From Toxotes chatareus (taxonomy: Eukaryota; Chordata; Actinopteri; Toxotidae): a DNA stretch of 64,000 nt. Positions 36,955 to 49,200 of this stretch are shown here, one piece after another. The stretch covers positions 16,259,501-16,323,500 of the forward strand of contig CM028899.1 of assembly GCA_016801885.1 (NCBI GenBank), given 5' to 3'. Within the stretch, counting starts at the first letter, position 1. Every line of letters begins with the position of its first letter. The notes beneath the pieces are model-generated. The model ran no database searches. It was given only the letters and a program-made list of their open reading frames with translations, and had not been told where the DNA came from. Position numbers and translations under genes: made by a program.

Positions 36955-37445
36955 CAGTAGAACAAATACTCAGACCCTGCTTAAAGCTACACTAATCGAT
37001 ATTTGTACATGAACAAAGCCTCAGATTACAGATTTGCAATGTGACAAATTTTGCTCATTGTCACAAACCCCACAGAGAGTTATGGCACAACTCTACAGTT
37101 CATTTTAGTGTCTTTCAGCTCATTGTTTTGGTTTGACAGCCCGCAACATTTAATGTTCTGGTTCAGGGTGTCACTGCTTTCATTTATGTCGTTTCCAGCC
37201 ACAGCAGGCAGCTTTTTCCTGTGAAAAAGCTCAAATAAAATCACTGTATGCTCCATGTTGGGCCAAATGGCAGATGGACAAGTGGAGCCAGATATTTCAT
37301 TGAGGAGCTGATGGAAACTCAAACAAGAGTAGATACTGGACTTCCATTCATCAAGTGGAGAGACTTTGAATGAATGATAATGAATTAGTAGAATCAATAA
37401 GCTGATACAGGAAATAAAATGTTATTCTTGTGTTTACAGCTTGTT
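36955..37445. mobile_element. Probable interspersed repeat of unknown class
   Basis: From memory, long parts of this stretch match a dispersed repeat seen in percomorph genomes (gctacactaatcgatatttgtac, gacaaattttgctcattgtcac, gagccagatatttcattgaggagctgatgg, tgtttacagcttgttgggctg). There is no second copy in this window, so the call rests on recognition, not on internal comparison. No open frame of transposase or reverse transcriptase type is present. It could be non-autonomous. Confidence 0.45.
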
Positions 37446-37493
37446 GGGCTGTCTGAAGCAGCATAAAAAAAAAATCAATGAATGCAAGTGAAA

Positions 37494-37540
37494 TAGTAAC
37501 ACCAAAATGTAAAAATATTTCTGCTGCAAGTAAAAGTATA
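37494..37540. repeat. Possible fragment of a second fish interspersed repeat
   Basis: taacaccaaaatgtaaaaat and ctgctgcaagtaaaagta resemble the start of a common teleost repeat built on 'accaca.tgtaaaaatactc..ttacaagtaaaagt'. Diverged and short. The nearby word aaatactcagaccctgcttaa (about 36965-36985) resembles the usual upstream end of the same family. Confidence 0.35.
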
Positions 37541-37765
37541 AATGTGAACAGGATTGTAATGTTCCTGCTGGATAAGATGGAGCTCGTTTGTCTTATATAT
37601 GCAAATGCATCGTTTCATGCATTAGTATATTGCGGGGTAAAAAAAAAAGTTTTTCTGAAATGTAAGAAAACAGACGGACTTATCCAGCATCAAATGGAAA
37701 TAACTGAAACACTGTAGAGAATGGCTGAAAGAAAACAGAGAGCTACTTAAAGCAACAGCAGCCTT

Positions 37766-37812
37766 GTTGTACTGTTTTACAAAGCTGTTCAAATTGCTTG
37801 CTTTTATACATG
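37766..37812. repeat. 47-bp dispersed repeat, copy B
   Basis: Same orientation as copy A at 33944-33990. The two lie about 3.8 kb apart, one on each side of the long TG tract and the interspersed repeat. Confidence 0.8.
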
Positions 37813-38277
37813 ACCACCACTGTCTAAGGTAACGAACACTGGATGTTGTGGAGCTGTAATCTTGCTCTGTGGACTGAGGTGGCCTTCCTTCTCAATAGAG
37901 AACCATTTGACGTGGTCAGAACACTTTGATTCTGGCCAGTGAATGGTCCTTTTCAGCTGACATTCGCACTTTCAAACAGCAAGGGCGACAGATATATAAA
38001 AGCAGCTCTTCAGACCTTAGAAAATATTTTGGGAAACCAAAATAGCCTGGCACTTATGCGAGAGAGAGCTAGAGAGAGAGTGAGAGAATGACAGTTTTTT
38101 TTTTTTCAGTGTAACTGGAAAGGCGACAGGCAGTATATCTGCCTGTTGAAATCTCATTGGAAGGAGAAGATGTTTATTTTTTTCCTTTTGGCCACAACTT
38201 AGAAACCCAAGGAATCTGCTGTCCTCCTCGCTCCACCGTCTGACGGCTCAGTGTTAGCGTTTTCCTCCGGAGTCGTC
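37813..38277. other. Unique non-coding DNA
   Basis: Includes a GA-rich run at about 38058-38088 and a T tract at about 38096-38106. No gene. Confidence 0.6.
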
Positions 38278-38315
38278 GGGGCGGGGTAGGGGGTTGGCCG
38301 GGGGGGTCAGGGGGG
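38278..38315 (+). repeat. G-quadruplex-type motif
   Basis: Five G runs on the plus strand, of 4, 4, 5, 7 and 6 bases, at 38278-38281, 38283-38286, 38289-38293, 38300-38306 and 38310-38315. Loops are 1 to 6 bases. This meets the usual G3+N1-7 definition with margin. It lies next to a CpG-bearing stretch (gagtcgtcg). Folding is expected in vitro; an in vivo role is unknown. Confidence 0.88.
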
Positions 38316-41300
38316 ACTGATTGACTCTAAAAGTGGCTGAGGTTTCCTCAGGTCCTGTTTGGGCACACCGAGACCATCCTGTGCTGAGCCCAGCCTAACA
38401 CCAGAGGTAACCCAGTTAGAGAGAGGAGACGCCCCGCCGTCTGCCCGTCTCTGTCAAAATATTTGTTCCGCATGGATGGGGGCTGGGTGTGTGTGTGTGT
38501 GCATTTGTGCATGTGTTTAATAGGACGGTCAGTGGGACTTGTGGCACTCCATGTGTGGGCACTACCCAGGCTGTCTTGCCACCCTTTGCCACCACACACA
38601 CTCACTCATCACACCTTTGCAGGATGAATATATGTCCGTCCCTGTCCGCACACACAGCAATACCGGAGTCAGACCACCCAGGCAAGTGGGGAGCCATGAG
38701 AAGGCCACTTTATGCTCCCAGACAGTCCAGTCCGACCACAGTGGCGCCCCTCTAACACCCATGCAGCCACTATTACCCACAGAGCCTGTGTGTATGTGTG
38801 TGTGCGCGTGCATATGCATCTAGGTCTGCCAGTCTATCCGCCTGGATTGACAAATGTGTGTGGACGAAGTAGTGACTCTTCTCTTTATATTCTGCCAACC
38901 GCAGGCTCCAGCACATTTAACTGGGTTAATTTAGTTAAATGACTCCAGCGCAGCTTCAGACGTTTCACATTTGCTACCTGGCAAACCTCTGCTGTATGTG
39001 TTAGCATCGAGTCCAGCCTCAGTCATTACTCCACTGCTTTCTCTAGCACAATCATTATCCTCGCTAATATTTATCATGCTGGTGTGTGTTGGTGGGAGCA
39101 GAATGGGAGGCGGGATTGGTCAAAGTGCTGACATTTATCCTGTGTGTTTGTGGCTGCGATGGTTTGGTCGGGACTTGTCATGTGACCGCCTTGGCTTTGT
39201 TCTATCTCCCTCTGTAGACCATCACCCAGCCATGATGGAAATTGCCAAGGACAAATTAGCCACACATGTTGAATAATGGTTACAACAATTGATTGGGCAC
39301 AGCTTGCTGCAGTGGAGTGTCTATGTGTGTGTATGTGTGTGTGTGTGTGTGAGATTGAGCACATGCATGTGTGCCTGCAGATTTCTGAATGACTGTACTC
39401 ATGAATCAAGCTTGCATGCACGCAGACTGGTGTGTCACTGCGTCTTTCAGCCGCAGCATTGCATTTGTTTGCGTTTGTCTTCCTATCAATTCTTCGTTAG
39501 TGATCAAAACTCAGCCACTCGCATTTTCTCTGATTGCTGTGACATTCCTGATGGGGGGGCGGGGGTTGAGAGAACTGCACTGACAAATCTGGAAAAGCAT
39601 GAGTCATTCTCTGTGATGCCTCTCCAACCGAACCTCCCACCATGCTACGCACGCCATGGCAGCCGTTCCACCTTTGATTGATGGCTTCTCCTATTGTCGG
39701 CCCTTGTGCCTGTGATCTTTTAATAAAGTGGTGACTCACACCACAGAATTTGTTCCATCACAAACAGCACAGAGTAAAACACTCAGATTCTGTATACATT
39801 TCAGGCAAATATAGTTAATACATTTATATGTTCTGAGGTTGTTTATCAGCTGCTTATAACCTCATGGAAAATACAGTAACATATTGATACTTAACTAGTT
39901 TAGGAAACACTGGATTTCACTCATAAAGTTCTGTTTACTCACCATATTCAGCATACACAAACAGTTTTTAATGTCCTCTATGGCTCTTGTTCAATATCAG
40001 AGGTCACACGCGTGAAGAGGAGTTTGGAAAAGTTGAAAGTTGCTGGGTTGCGGTGAGATAACACTTACAGTGGATTAGGTTTTCAAAATAACAACCCTTT
40101 TGCTTTATTTTGTTTGTTATGTAATGCCCTGTGATTTAATTTACCACACCCAAACGATGTTTCATGTACCGTGTTTGAAAAAGGTCACAAATGGGAAAGA
40201 TGAGATTGAAGGAGGAAAAGTAGAAGTAGTACAAACATTCTTGGAAACACTGCCATTGCAGCAGACACGCCAGGAGAATGATGAAACCACCAGTGTGAGC
40301 TGTCCATTCAGGGGACAGCGCCTCCTATTTATTTTTCTTTCCTGCCATCTGATTGGCCGGCGGAGGTGTGCGGCCAGTGAGCTGCGAGCTTCCCCTCCAG
40401 AGTCCGATGACAGATCTAAAGGATAGTTCCCTATCCCCCTTGTTACAAATAACTTCCTCTGACATGTTTGGGCATGCTGACAATGTTTTGAGTGAAAACA
40501 GCTTTCAGGGTTGGATGGGATACAAGCTTTCAACCCCTAGGGTGGGCTACTTCTTCAACTGCTGCTTTATCCCTCTGAAGAGAGAAAGCAAGTGGGACCG
40601 GAGAGAGAGAGACAGAGACACAGAGCCCATGCAAGGCTGAGATTAAGCACTGCACAAGACAGTGAAGCGCCATGAATAAAAGCATTCTGGAGTGTGAGCG
40701 TTTTGGGTTTTACAGTGTGACACAGGCCTGTTTTTCCTCTTTCACTCTCTGTTAGTGCTTTGAAGACAGCAGGAGGAGGGAGGGGACAAACTGGAGCAGA
40801 GGTGTGTCATTGTTGACACAGACAGGGAAGAATGCCTGGACAGTTTTTCTCTGCTGCTATGACTAGATCCACTTCTGTGGTCTGGCCTGTGTGTTCAGAA
40901 GCAGTTCCAGGTCATTGCATGTGATCTGTGTCATGGGCACAGACGAGCTATGTGTCTGCGCTCTGTCTTCCAGGTCTGAAATCATCGAGCAGAACACGTT
41001 CCACTGCTTCACACCACAGATCCACTGATTTGAGTCAGTGTAGGCATGCAAGTATTGTTGTTGTGCCCCTTTTTCTTTGTTCTATGACTAATTTACTGTT
41101 GGCTTAACTCCTACCCTGAACAGCAATTGTCCAATCATAGCTTAGCAAATGTAACGAGGTATGGCGGGTCTGTCAGCCTTTTTGTCACTATGGATTTCTC
41201 TACATGTAGAAGCGATGGGGGCCTGTAGAGATACTCAGCCTCTTGGAATTTTAAGAGTTTGGATTTTCAAATCCATTCCTTCTGTTTTTATCAGCTGTCC

Positions 41301-41780
41301 TTTGGGACAAGTCCTCCTGATCAGGCCCATCGGAACGCTGGTATGTTCTCCTCAATTGCCTAATCAGAGGAGATGGTGAAATCAATGAGATTTATGGATC
41401 CTAACAGGAATCTGAAATGAGCACCAGCCTCTAGGATCAATGTGTTTCTTCGTCTGTGTGTGTCTGTGTGTGTGTCTTTGCATGTGCGAGTGTGTGAGGT
41501 GGCTGAAAATGTTCGACCTTCGTCAGGACAGCAAGCAGCTTAGATCACTTTTGGGAAATGACAGAGGGGGGAGGAAGGGGAGGGTAGGAGGGGTGTTAAT
41601 TAGAGGTCGAAGTTCTGCAGAAGAAGGCAGCCACCACAAGCCGCTTTACTAGAATCAGAGCCACAATCTTTTGTGGCCAAATCAATCTATCTACATTATG
41701 AAAGGGCAATGGATCCTGCAGGATCAGTCATAGCAAATATGAGGGATGTGCGAGGTGAAGTGAAGGCACATTGATTTAGT
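38316..41780. other. Unique non-coding DNA
   Basis: Short TG/CA tracts at about 38487-38502 and 39334-39351, and the usual dinucleotide-driven open frames. An enhancer-like word cluster (aaattagccacacatg, acaattgattggg) lies at about 39240-39300. No gene or recognised transposon. Confidence 0.55.
39334..39351. repeat. (TG)9 microsatellite
   Basis: Pure TG run preceded by an interrupted ATGTGTGTGT stretch. Confidence 0.9.
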
Positions 41781-41819
41781 CTACGGCAGTTGTGTAGGAA
41801 AACGAAGACAATCTTGATG

Positions 41820-42720
41820 GCGAAAAACCTAAAGCGTTTTGATGGCGACAGCAGGGGAGGGAGACCCCCAAGAATCTGACAGATAAGATAAGCAAAGGAC
41901 AAAAAAGAAAACCACATAGATGAGAGGTGACGAGACGAGAGGCTCAGGAGTGGCTCATCACCATCTCTTCGCCATCTGGTCCCCATCATGGCTACGGTGA
42001 TGTCACTCTGAGAGGAAATGGTACCAATTAGAGACTGAAGACATCTCTTGAACAGGGACAAATGGGCTCAGTCCCAGGTCTCTGTATCGATAGCTGCACA
42101 GTCAGTGGGTCAGAGGCTTAGTGTCTTATAGTGTCTGTACCATCAAGGCCAGGCATATATATAAATATATGTTTCTAGTTATAGCTGTTGATATTTCCAT
42201 ACACCGAACAGTTGATCCTACACTTGTCATAGAAGAAGGGTGCAAAGCAAATCCCATTGTCGTTACTCAGCTTTGTAGATAATGGCTGTCTCACTGGGAA
42301 AATCCACCACATTTTAAAGCTCCTCTGTCACCTCAGGAGCGAGACGAGCAGCGCTGGCTCTCCTCTTATTTCTTTATCAGGACCGGAGACGGCTCAACCT
42401 CTTTCCCAGAATCTGTCAGGGCCCGGCAAGCACAACGCTTCATCCATCACAGGAGCCAGCTCCACAGGCTTTTCATTTTACTGGGGAGGCCCACTTCAGA
42501 GGCCAGGCCCATTAAGTTTTCACATTCGTGTCCCAACGCCTGTCATTTGGCTCACATCAACCGAAACACTCTTTCATTCTCGCCGTTTCTCTCTCTCTAT
42601 TCCTCATGTCCCATTTATCTTTATTTCTCAGTTTCTCCCTCTTTGCCGCCCCCCCGTCGCTCCATCACTTTTCTCACTTCTAATGAGGAGTGAACTCGTT
42701 TTGAAAATTATGACGTGATC
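41820..42720. promoter_or_regulatory. Enhancer-like region with tandem GATA and CRE-type words
   Basis: Two overlapping GATA-type words (agataagataag) at 41881-41892, and a CRE-like tgatgtca at 41998-42005. Further on is a GC-richer stretch with homeodomain-type words (cccattaag, about 42506). The minus-strand frame 41696-42061 and plus-strand frame 42257-42718 are Ser/Leu-rich without a domain. Regulatory role is inferred from motifs only. Confidence 0.22.
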
Positions 42721-45290
42721 TCGGGGTCAAAACTGCAAATGAAACACAGGTTTCGGAGCTCTCCGAGGACAAAACAGGAGAGGGTGTGCAGGGCTTCCAA
42801 AATAAAGCTTCTGCAGTGTTTGCAAGCACTTGTGTTCAATTCATGGTGTGACTATTAGTTCTCCCACATAAACAGAACATCACATTATAATTTCTGGTTT
42901 CATGAAACAGTCCACCTTAATACTCGTGTCACGTGCATAACACACGAAAGAGTGAAAACAGCTCTGTCTTCCTCAGCAGTTAAGCAGAAAATTTCAGGAT
43001 CTGCTGAGTCACTAAATTGACCATCTAAACACTATCAGGTTCCTGCCATTACTCCTGAAAGCTATGGCGTGCCGTTGGTGTCGTTGTGGAGGGCCCGATC
43101 ACAGGCTAACATTGTTGACAGTCAGATTTAGTCTTGGAACAGACCTGATGCGTCAATTGCATTTTTCCTCCTTCATCTTCTCTGACCATTTAAAAGTGGT
43201 TCTGGTATCACTGCCAATCATTCCGCAAACATTTTCCCTAATAGGAATCTGATGACTCAAGGCAATTTATCCCTCATTCTGGCGCTGCCTAAAATTGTTG
43301 TGAGGCCACAAATCTGGCACGATAACATATGGTCTCAAAGGAGGCGCAATGGCGTCTCTGCACTATCCTTGCTATGGGCCTATACTGTAGCACAGTGATG
43401 CAACACTGACCCTGAAATACCCTCTTTCAGAGAGATGTCTGTCATAAACAGTATATGCTGTACATGCACACTTACTATATACTGTCCATAACATATTATT
43501 TAATTAAACTATGGAAGATTTGAAAAAATAAATAACATATTTAGGGTTACATTAAGGGTTTTGCTGCCACAGCCTTATTTACTCTCATTGGCTGGAGTGA
43601 CTGACACCTTATGGTGGCTAGCGTTAGGTAATGACTCTTCCTTACTGGTGCTGTTGTCACCGTGGATGCCGTGTTAAAAGATGGTGTCCCATTCATTCCT
43701 GTTAAAGTTGATCACATTGTGCTTTGTGCCAAGAATGTCTCAGTGGGCTCCCTCACACCTCCTCATGCCTCATGGGCCCATGAAGCATGCGGACTACAGG
43801 CCCGACTTCCTGTTGACACCCACACATGAGTGGAATAAATAATAAATACCACATGAGGCCAAAGTGACTGCTGTTCAGCAAAAGTTACATAGTTAAGTAT
43901 ATATAAATTTTGCTGGCACACCACCACTGCCAGGGGTTGATCAGTGCAAAAGCAGTAAAATAGCAGAAATGTGTTTTTCATGTGCTTACACAGATACAAA
44001 TAAAAATGGTGGGTGTGCTCAGAAAAACCTTGCTCCATGGCACCACTAGTGGTTGAAAAGTCCACAGGATCCTTTAATTAATTGTGATCTCTGTCATCCA
44101 TTATGCATAAAACCTCCAGTAACTTTTGATGCTCTTGTAGCCAAAGCAAAGAGGGAATCATTTGTTCTACATATTATAGACACAATCCAGTATAAAAGTA
44201 AGGCTACTGTATGTAAGTGCTGTCAAACCCACACATTTTCTAAAACACAGCTGTCAAGCAAAGAACAACTGAAAACCACAAATGATTTTTGAAAACAATC
44301 CACAGGTATTTAATAGGTTTTATAATTCACGGAGGTCTAAAATCATTATCACAGAAACAGTAACACAAATTCTCAGTTCATTTGAAAACACTTCCCTGCT
44401 ATGGTGAAATTTACTTCCCTCCAGCTCTTCATTAAAAAACACGCCACACACTTAAAGTAGTAACATGTAGTATTTCTGTAATAGGTGTTCTGATTGTAAC
44501 CACAGCTCCCACCTCATTAGACATGAACAGACATGGCCGGGCTTGGGTTTTGCCATCTCATTTGCATGTTTTCATTGTTGTTGTGCCAAGCAGAAATTAG
44601 TGGCAATGCACCTCTGATTGCCAATAAGGGAGCGTTTAAAGTAAACATGCTGAACATTCCTGTGTGTTGTGATTGTGGTACAGTGTGTTCTCAACTGTTT
44701 CTGCCCCCCCGCCCGTCAACACTCAACATTAGGGGTCAGCGATCTGCACATTGTGTATTTACTCTCCCCTGCTGCTCGCAATTGAAAGAGAGGAACTGAC
44801 AAATTTTGCTGAAAAGCCTCTTTGTCGACTGTGACTTTTTCTCCTCTCTTATCCACCTCTGCCACTCATACCTCCATCCAGGAAGGAAGCAGTTGTTGTG
44901 AAACACTCGGCCGGTTTCCGCTGTACATCATCTGTCAGCTCTCTCAGAAAAACAGCAACAAAGAAAAACCAGTGTGCTTGGACATTGTTCTATCTATCCA
45001 TCAGTGTGTTTGGGTTATCTTGCAAAGCACCAAACATTTGGTTTTGAGTCTTTTTGCATATGGGCAGTACTTGAGTGAAAACTCCACTTTTAGCTAATCT
45101 CTACGTTTTGACTAGTTCACTCTTGCTCCCTGTCTCTCCCAGCTCTTTAAGGTGTTTACAAAATGAACATATTGAATTTGTTACTGGGCCCAAGTCTTAT
45201 TTCCACTTCGCTCTGGGTAAATAAAAGGATAGACCCTATATTAAAACATATTTTTAAAATTATATGATAATTAAACCAATTAGGAGTTGT
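42721..45290. other. Unique AT-rich non-coding DNA
   Basis: No long simple repeat and no gene. The stretch 43790-44075 ends in ccactagtggttgaaaagtccacaggatcctttaa, which faintly resembles the ends of short fish MITEs, but I could not find the matching other end. Confidence 0.5.
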
Positions 45291-45520
45291 TTATGGGCCC
45301 GTGCTTGGGTTATGGCCACTTTGGGCATGCCTTTGAACAATGTGGATCTTGTTTGGCTGACATTTGAAGCGGTTTGGCTGTTTGGAGGGTCCTGTTAACG
45401 GAGCCTTTTAAATAGCTGCTTTTTGAAGCTCTGTCGTGCGCTGTGCACTCAGTCCAATCCGTGGGCTCCTGGAAACCCGAGGGAAACATTATCAAATTTA
45501 ACACAAAAACACACATTCTG
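45291..45520. promoter_or_regulatory. Enhancer-like block with SOX-type site
   Basis: ctttgaacaatg at 45331-45342 overlaps a TCF/LEF-like ctttgaa with a SOX-type gaacaatg. Homeobox-poor, with several CpGs at about 45433-45480. No open frame of note. Motif evidence only. Confidence 0.2.
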
Positions 45521-47189
45521 TTTTATATTTTGTCAGCCATAGCCGCTCTACCAGCCTGCCCTTAATAAAAAAGACACGGGTGCCTTTTTTCTACAAGAGC
45601 TCCACCTACTGTATTCCAGCAACTTTGTGTTTGTGTTGATCAAACGTGGCCATATCTCTAATTCTGAGGAAAGGTGCCAGGGTGTTTCCTGATGATAAAT
45701 CATGTGACTCACCTTTACACAGGCCTGACCTTTAGTGTAGTACCACCGTCTCGCAAAAGCTGCCTTGTACATCAAAATCTAACATTTTCCAGCTAAATTC
45801 ACATTATCTTATGCTGTTACAACACGAAATTTATAGAAAGCTTCTTTTATTCTCATGTCTGTCACCTCAGCTTTCAAAAGATCTGATTTAACTTAACTTT
45901 ATGCTGCTGCTTGGAGTTGAGCAACAACGGGCGAGAAACTCTGCATCAGTGCCTTTCCTCCTGGTACATTTCAGAGAAGGCTTTCACAAACCACTGGTAA
46001 AAATGTTTGTCTCAAGTTAATGGTCCTCTCCTCACACTTGAGACCAAACAGAACAAACAAAAAGCACTTATGTCAAACAGCATCCTTCATTACATAGGAA
46101 AGAGAATGTTTTATTAACTCTAAATAAGCCCCACACCTATCGTAAACACCTATATTACTGTAATGCTATCATTAAATGAGCGAGAGGAAGCCTTTCAGCC
46201 TGATAAACAGCAAACAGCTCTCCATTTGCCTCTGACTAAAATGATTTAATGGCCAGATTGAATCAGTGAAATTAAGTTGTTGTTTCAGTTCCAATGTATA
46301 AGCAGCTGAGTCTGAGCCAAAGGAAGCTTACAGTATGTTCTTCTATCTCTTGGTGACTGTACTGTATGGAGCCCCAAAGCTGGCAAAACAGTGACAGTAG
46401 TAAAAGCTTGTCAGACATGTCAGTAAATGTTGTTATGATGGAGTATAAGAAGACATACGAAGCCTTTCCCACACACACAGTTCTTGCCCTGGCCATACAT
46501 AGACACACCCATCTCATTTTCATATAAGCATAAGGAAAAAATTGCAAATGTGTGTTAGAAAAATATTTTTTTAAGGAAATTTCATTTATGTTATTTTTGC
46601 ATCAACTGATTGGAGATTAAAGAAAAAGATAAATTATCTTTCTTTTTACACACCAACAGTGTTTTTTTGGTTGTTGTTTTTTTGCTTGTCTGATAACCTT
46701 AAATGCCATTTTGTCGGTTCCGGGGCTCTATAGTCATAGGATGAGACATGTGACCTTTTTTATGGAGCTTGAGTTTTTTCAACACTTTGCCTACACACCC
46801 ATAAATCTATCCACTGCTTCTAATTTTCGCTTAGTGCAGATAGACACAACGTCATTGCAGTGTAACATTGCACGATAAGGCCTTGTTTACTTTTGAATAT
46901 CAAACAACTTGATTTGTGCCAATGAAGAACCCACATGCCTTCATGTGTGGGAGGACTCCCAGACTCATACTTCTGGTTAACCATTATCTTACATCAGGTT
47001 TAGCATGCTAGGCCGCAACCCAGATCAGGCCTGAAATAGGTGGTTGATGTGAAAAGTGTGAGTGTGTGTGTGGGGCCCGAGCTGCAGAGGTCGGCTCCAG
47101 CAGATCGGTGTTAGTTGCAGCAGCACCTCTAGTCCTCCTCGGTTTATTTTTAACTGTCAGCACTAAATGCCTCATTCAGCCCCAGCATA

Positions 47190-47212
47190 CCCCCCCCCCC
47201 CACCCACCCACC
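47190..47212. repeat. Poly-C / ACCC simple repeat
   Basis: Twelve C followed by acccaccc units. Confidence 0.9.
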
Positions 47213-47480
47213 TCGTAACCTCAGCCAGAATACCTTCACTTCTGTGTATACAGCACCACAAGCAGGCTTGCCAGCTGTTTACACATGTGCACACACACTC
47301 AGATACACACACACACACTTGCACATACTTAAAAAACACAAGTATGCAGCAGGCTTTCTCTGCTACACGCACAGACAAACACTCACACAGAGAGCACATC
47401 TATTTAAACTCAGCCTCCATGAAAACATATTCATATTTTTGCAAATGTAATCACACAGATAGACTCTTCCACTCATACTG

Positions 47481-47499
47481 CACACACACACACACACAC
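47481..47499. repeat. (CA)n microsatellite
   Basis: Pure 19-nt CA run. Confidence 0.92.
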
Positions 47500-48660
47500 C
47501 ATATGATTTGGCCTGGGCCATTCTCGTCTGTTGGCGAGTTAGAGGAACGGAATGTGTAAGTAACGGTGCCCACACATCGAGCAGCTGCCCCCAACACTTG
47601 AGCAGGCATCGCACACAGCAGGGAAGTGTACCAACTGAGCAGCAGGAGAGGAATGCAGACAAATAACTTGTCTTTATTAAATAATACTGCTGCAGTTAAA
47701 CACACTCTTCCTCACCTTCTGTCTCACTCTTTATCATCAGATCAAGGAGATAATGGGTGGCACTATGTTATGAGACGATGGTTATCTGTGAGAGCCAGCC
47801 TGAGGGCAATCAATCATTTTGGTGAGACAGCTTTATGACTTTTAATGAATTTCTCCCACGCCACCGCCAACACTAGATATTCAGTTGCAGCCAGAAGAAG
47901 TTTTTGTCTGCAGGCTGAAATCTGAGGGCACGTATCTGGCATTTATCTGAAGTTGTGCTCTTTTGGCAAATGAGCCTGGCCTCTTTCTTGGGCGTGGATG
48001 AGATCTGAAAGCGTCTCATAGTACGCAGGCTTTGTTTTTTCCACACCTACTGTCAGAGATGTTTCAACATTGCATCACCTTGTGCACACAGCCTTCTCTC
48101 TGCTTCCCCTCTGTTAGCTCCTGAGTCTGTTCGGTGCTAATGAATGAACGAGGGGAGCTGCGGCTGAGCTGCTCTGTATTTTTAGGGCTGTGTGCCTGTG
48201 GTCTATGTGGCCGGTCCCATTCAGAGGAGCCATGGGGGGATATTTTTGGCCACAGCCTGAGTTGAGTCCAGGCCCACACAGAATCGCTGACAGACGCAGG
48301 CAAGGAGGAAAGAGGGATGTTTTCCTATTGGGAGGAAACCAGGCCTGATTATGGAGGGGAGAGAGAAACCAAGAGAAAAGGCAGATGACTGTGTTCGAAT
48401 GTGTGTTTGTGTGGATGGAGAGAGAGAAAAGAGAATTTTTCTGATTTCCACACCCTTCCTCTTTGCAATCCACATATCTGAAAGGCTTTTAATTTGACAT
48501 TTGAGTCTAATGAAGAAAACAAAGAGCATCATTTATCATGCCATTACCAGCTTTTTATGGTTAATTGTTAATAGTGGCTAGTGGCTTACTCACATAAGGT
48601 CAAAGCAACTATACACCGCATATTCACATGCAAATTAAAACAAAATATTACTAATTACAG

Positions 48661-49200
48661 TAATTGTTTCCCAGTTTTATGTTATTTTTTCCCTCCGCAG
48701 TTGGTTTAGTCCATATTAATGATATTAAAGATAACCATAGTCTTATTTATACAGCTCTCCAGATGCTATTTCAGTTGGCTCACTGATTGGAGCGATTTGC
48801 ATGCTCCATGTAATGTGGATACAGCTCTCAGGCTATGATTCCCTATATTAATATTTAATTGCCATCAAAGTGTGTTTTCAAAGTATAGGGTGACGCTCCG
48901 ATCTCTCAGCCCAGTCACGATAGAGCTGATTCCGGAGCAGGGAGAAGAGCATAGTGTGGTTCCAAAGAGACGAGTTTTCGGTCATCTTATCCCTCCCTCC
49001 TCACGCACTGGCACCTGTAGAGCCTCTCCAGCAACAGTAAATCACGTGACTATTTCCTCGCGAAGAAATCCTAATCCTTGTGCCAGATCCGTCCGGGCGT
49101 AAGCAGCTGCCTCGGCCCAAGACATGTTGAAACCCGAGGCGACGGCATTAAGAATTAAAAACGTTAGAAAGTGGTCCCTGTGCGCGCCTTGTTTTGTCAT
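48661..49200. promoter_or_regulatory. AT-rich core plus CpG-dense block, enhancer- or promoter-like
   Basis: Two halves. 48700-48870 is AT-rich with homeodomain words (tattaatgatatta, ttaatatttaatt) and a perfect octamer, atttgcat, at 48795-48802 (POU-type). 48870-49190 is rich in CpG (cgctccg, ttccggag, ctcgcgaag, ccgtccgggcg, gaggcgacgg, gtgcgcgcc) and has a perfect tcacgtga E-box palindrome at 49042-49049. No TATA box and no long open frame. Either an enhancer or an isolated alternative promoter; the strand cannot be set. Confidence 0.3.

Larger units (their letters stand above)
45521..48660. other. Unique non-coding DNA
   Basis: Holds a C12 run followed by accc repeats (47190-47212) and CA tracts at about 47290-47320 and 47481-47499. 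Parts of 47930-48290 are GC-richer with homeodomain-like words (gctaatgaatgaacg), possibly regulatory. No coding gene. Confidence 0.55.

Noticed and set aside
42257..42718. 153-codon plus-strand open frame
   Set aside because: Ser/Leu/Pro-rich and unrecognisable; the composition suits a non-coding GC-richer block better.
43790..44075. Possible short MITE ending ccactagtggttg...cctttaa
   Set aside because: Only one end resembles known fish elements; I could not find an inverted partner.
45709..45775. Perfect donor on the minus strand (aaag/gtgagt) at about 45708-45716
   Set aside because: No acceptor with a pyrimidine tract at a sensible distance on that strand, and no recognisable peptide.
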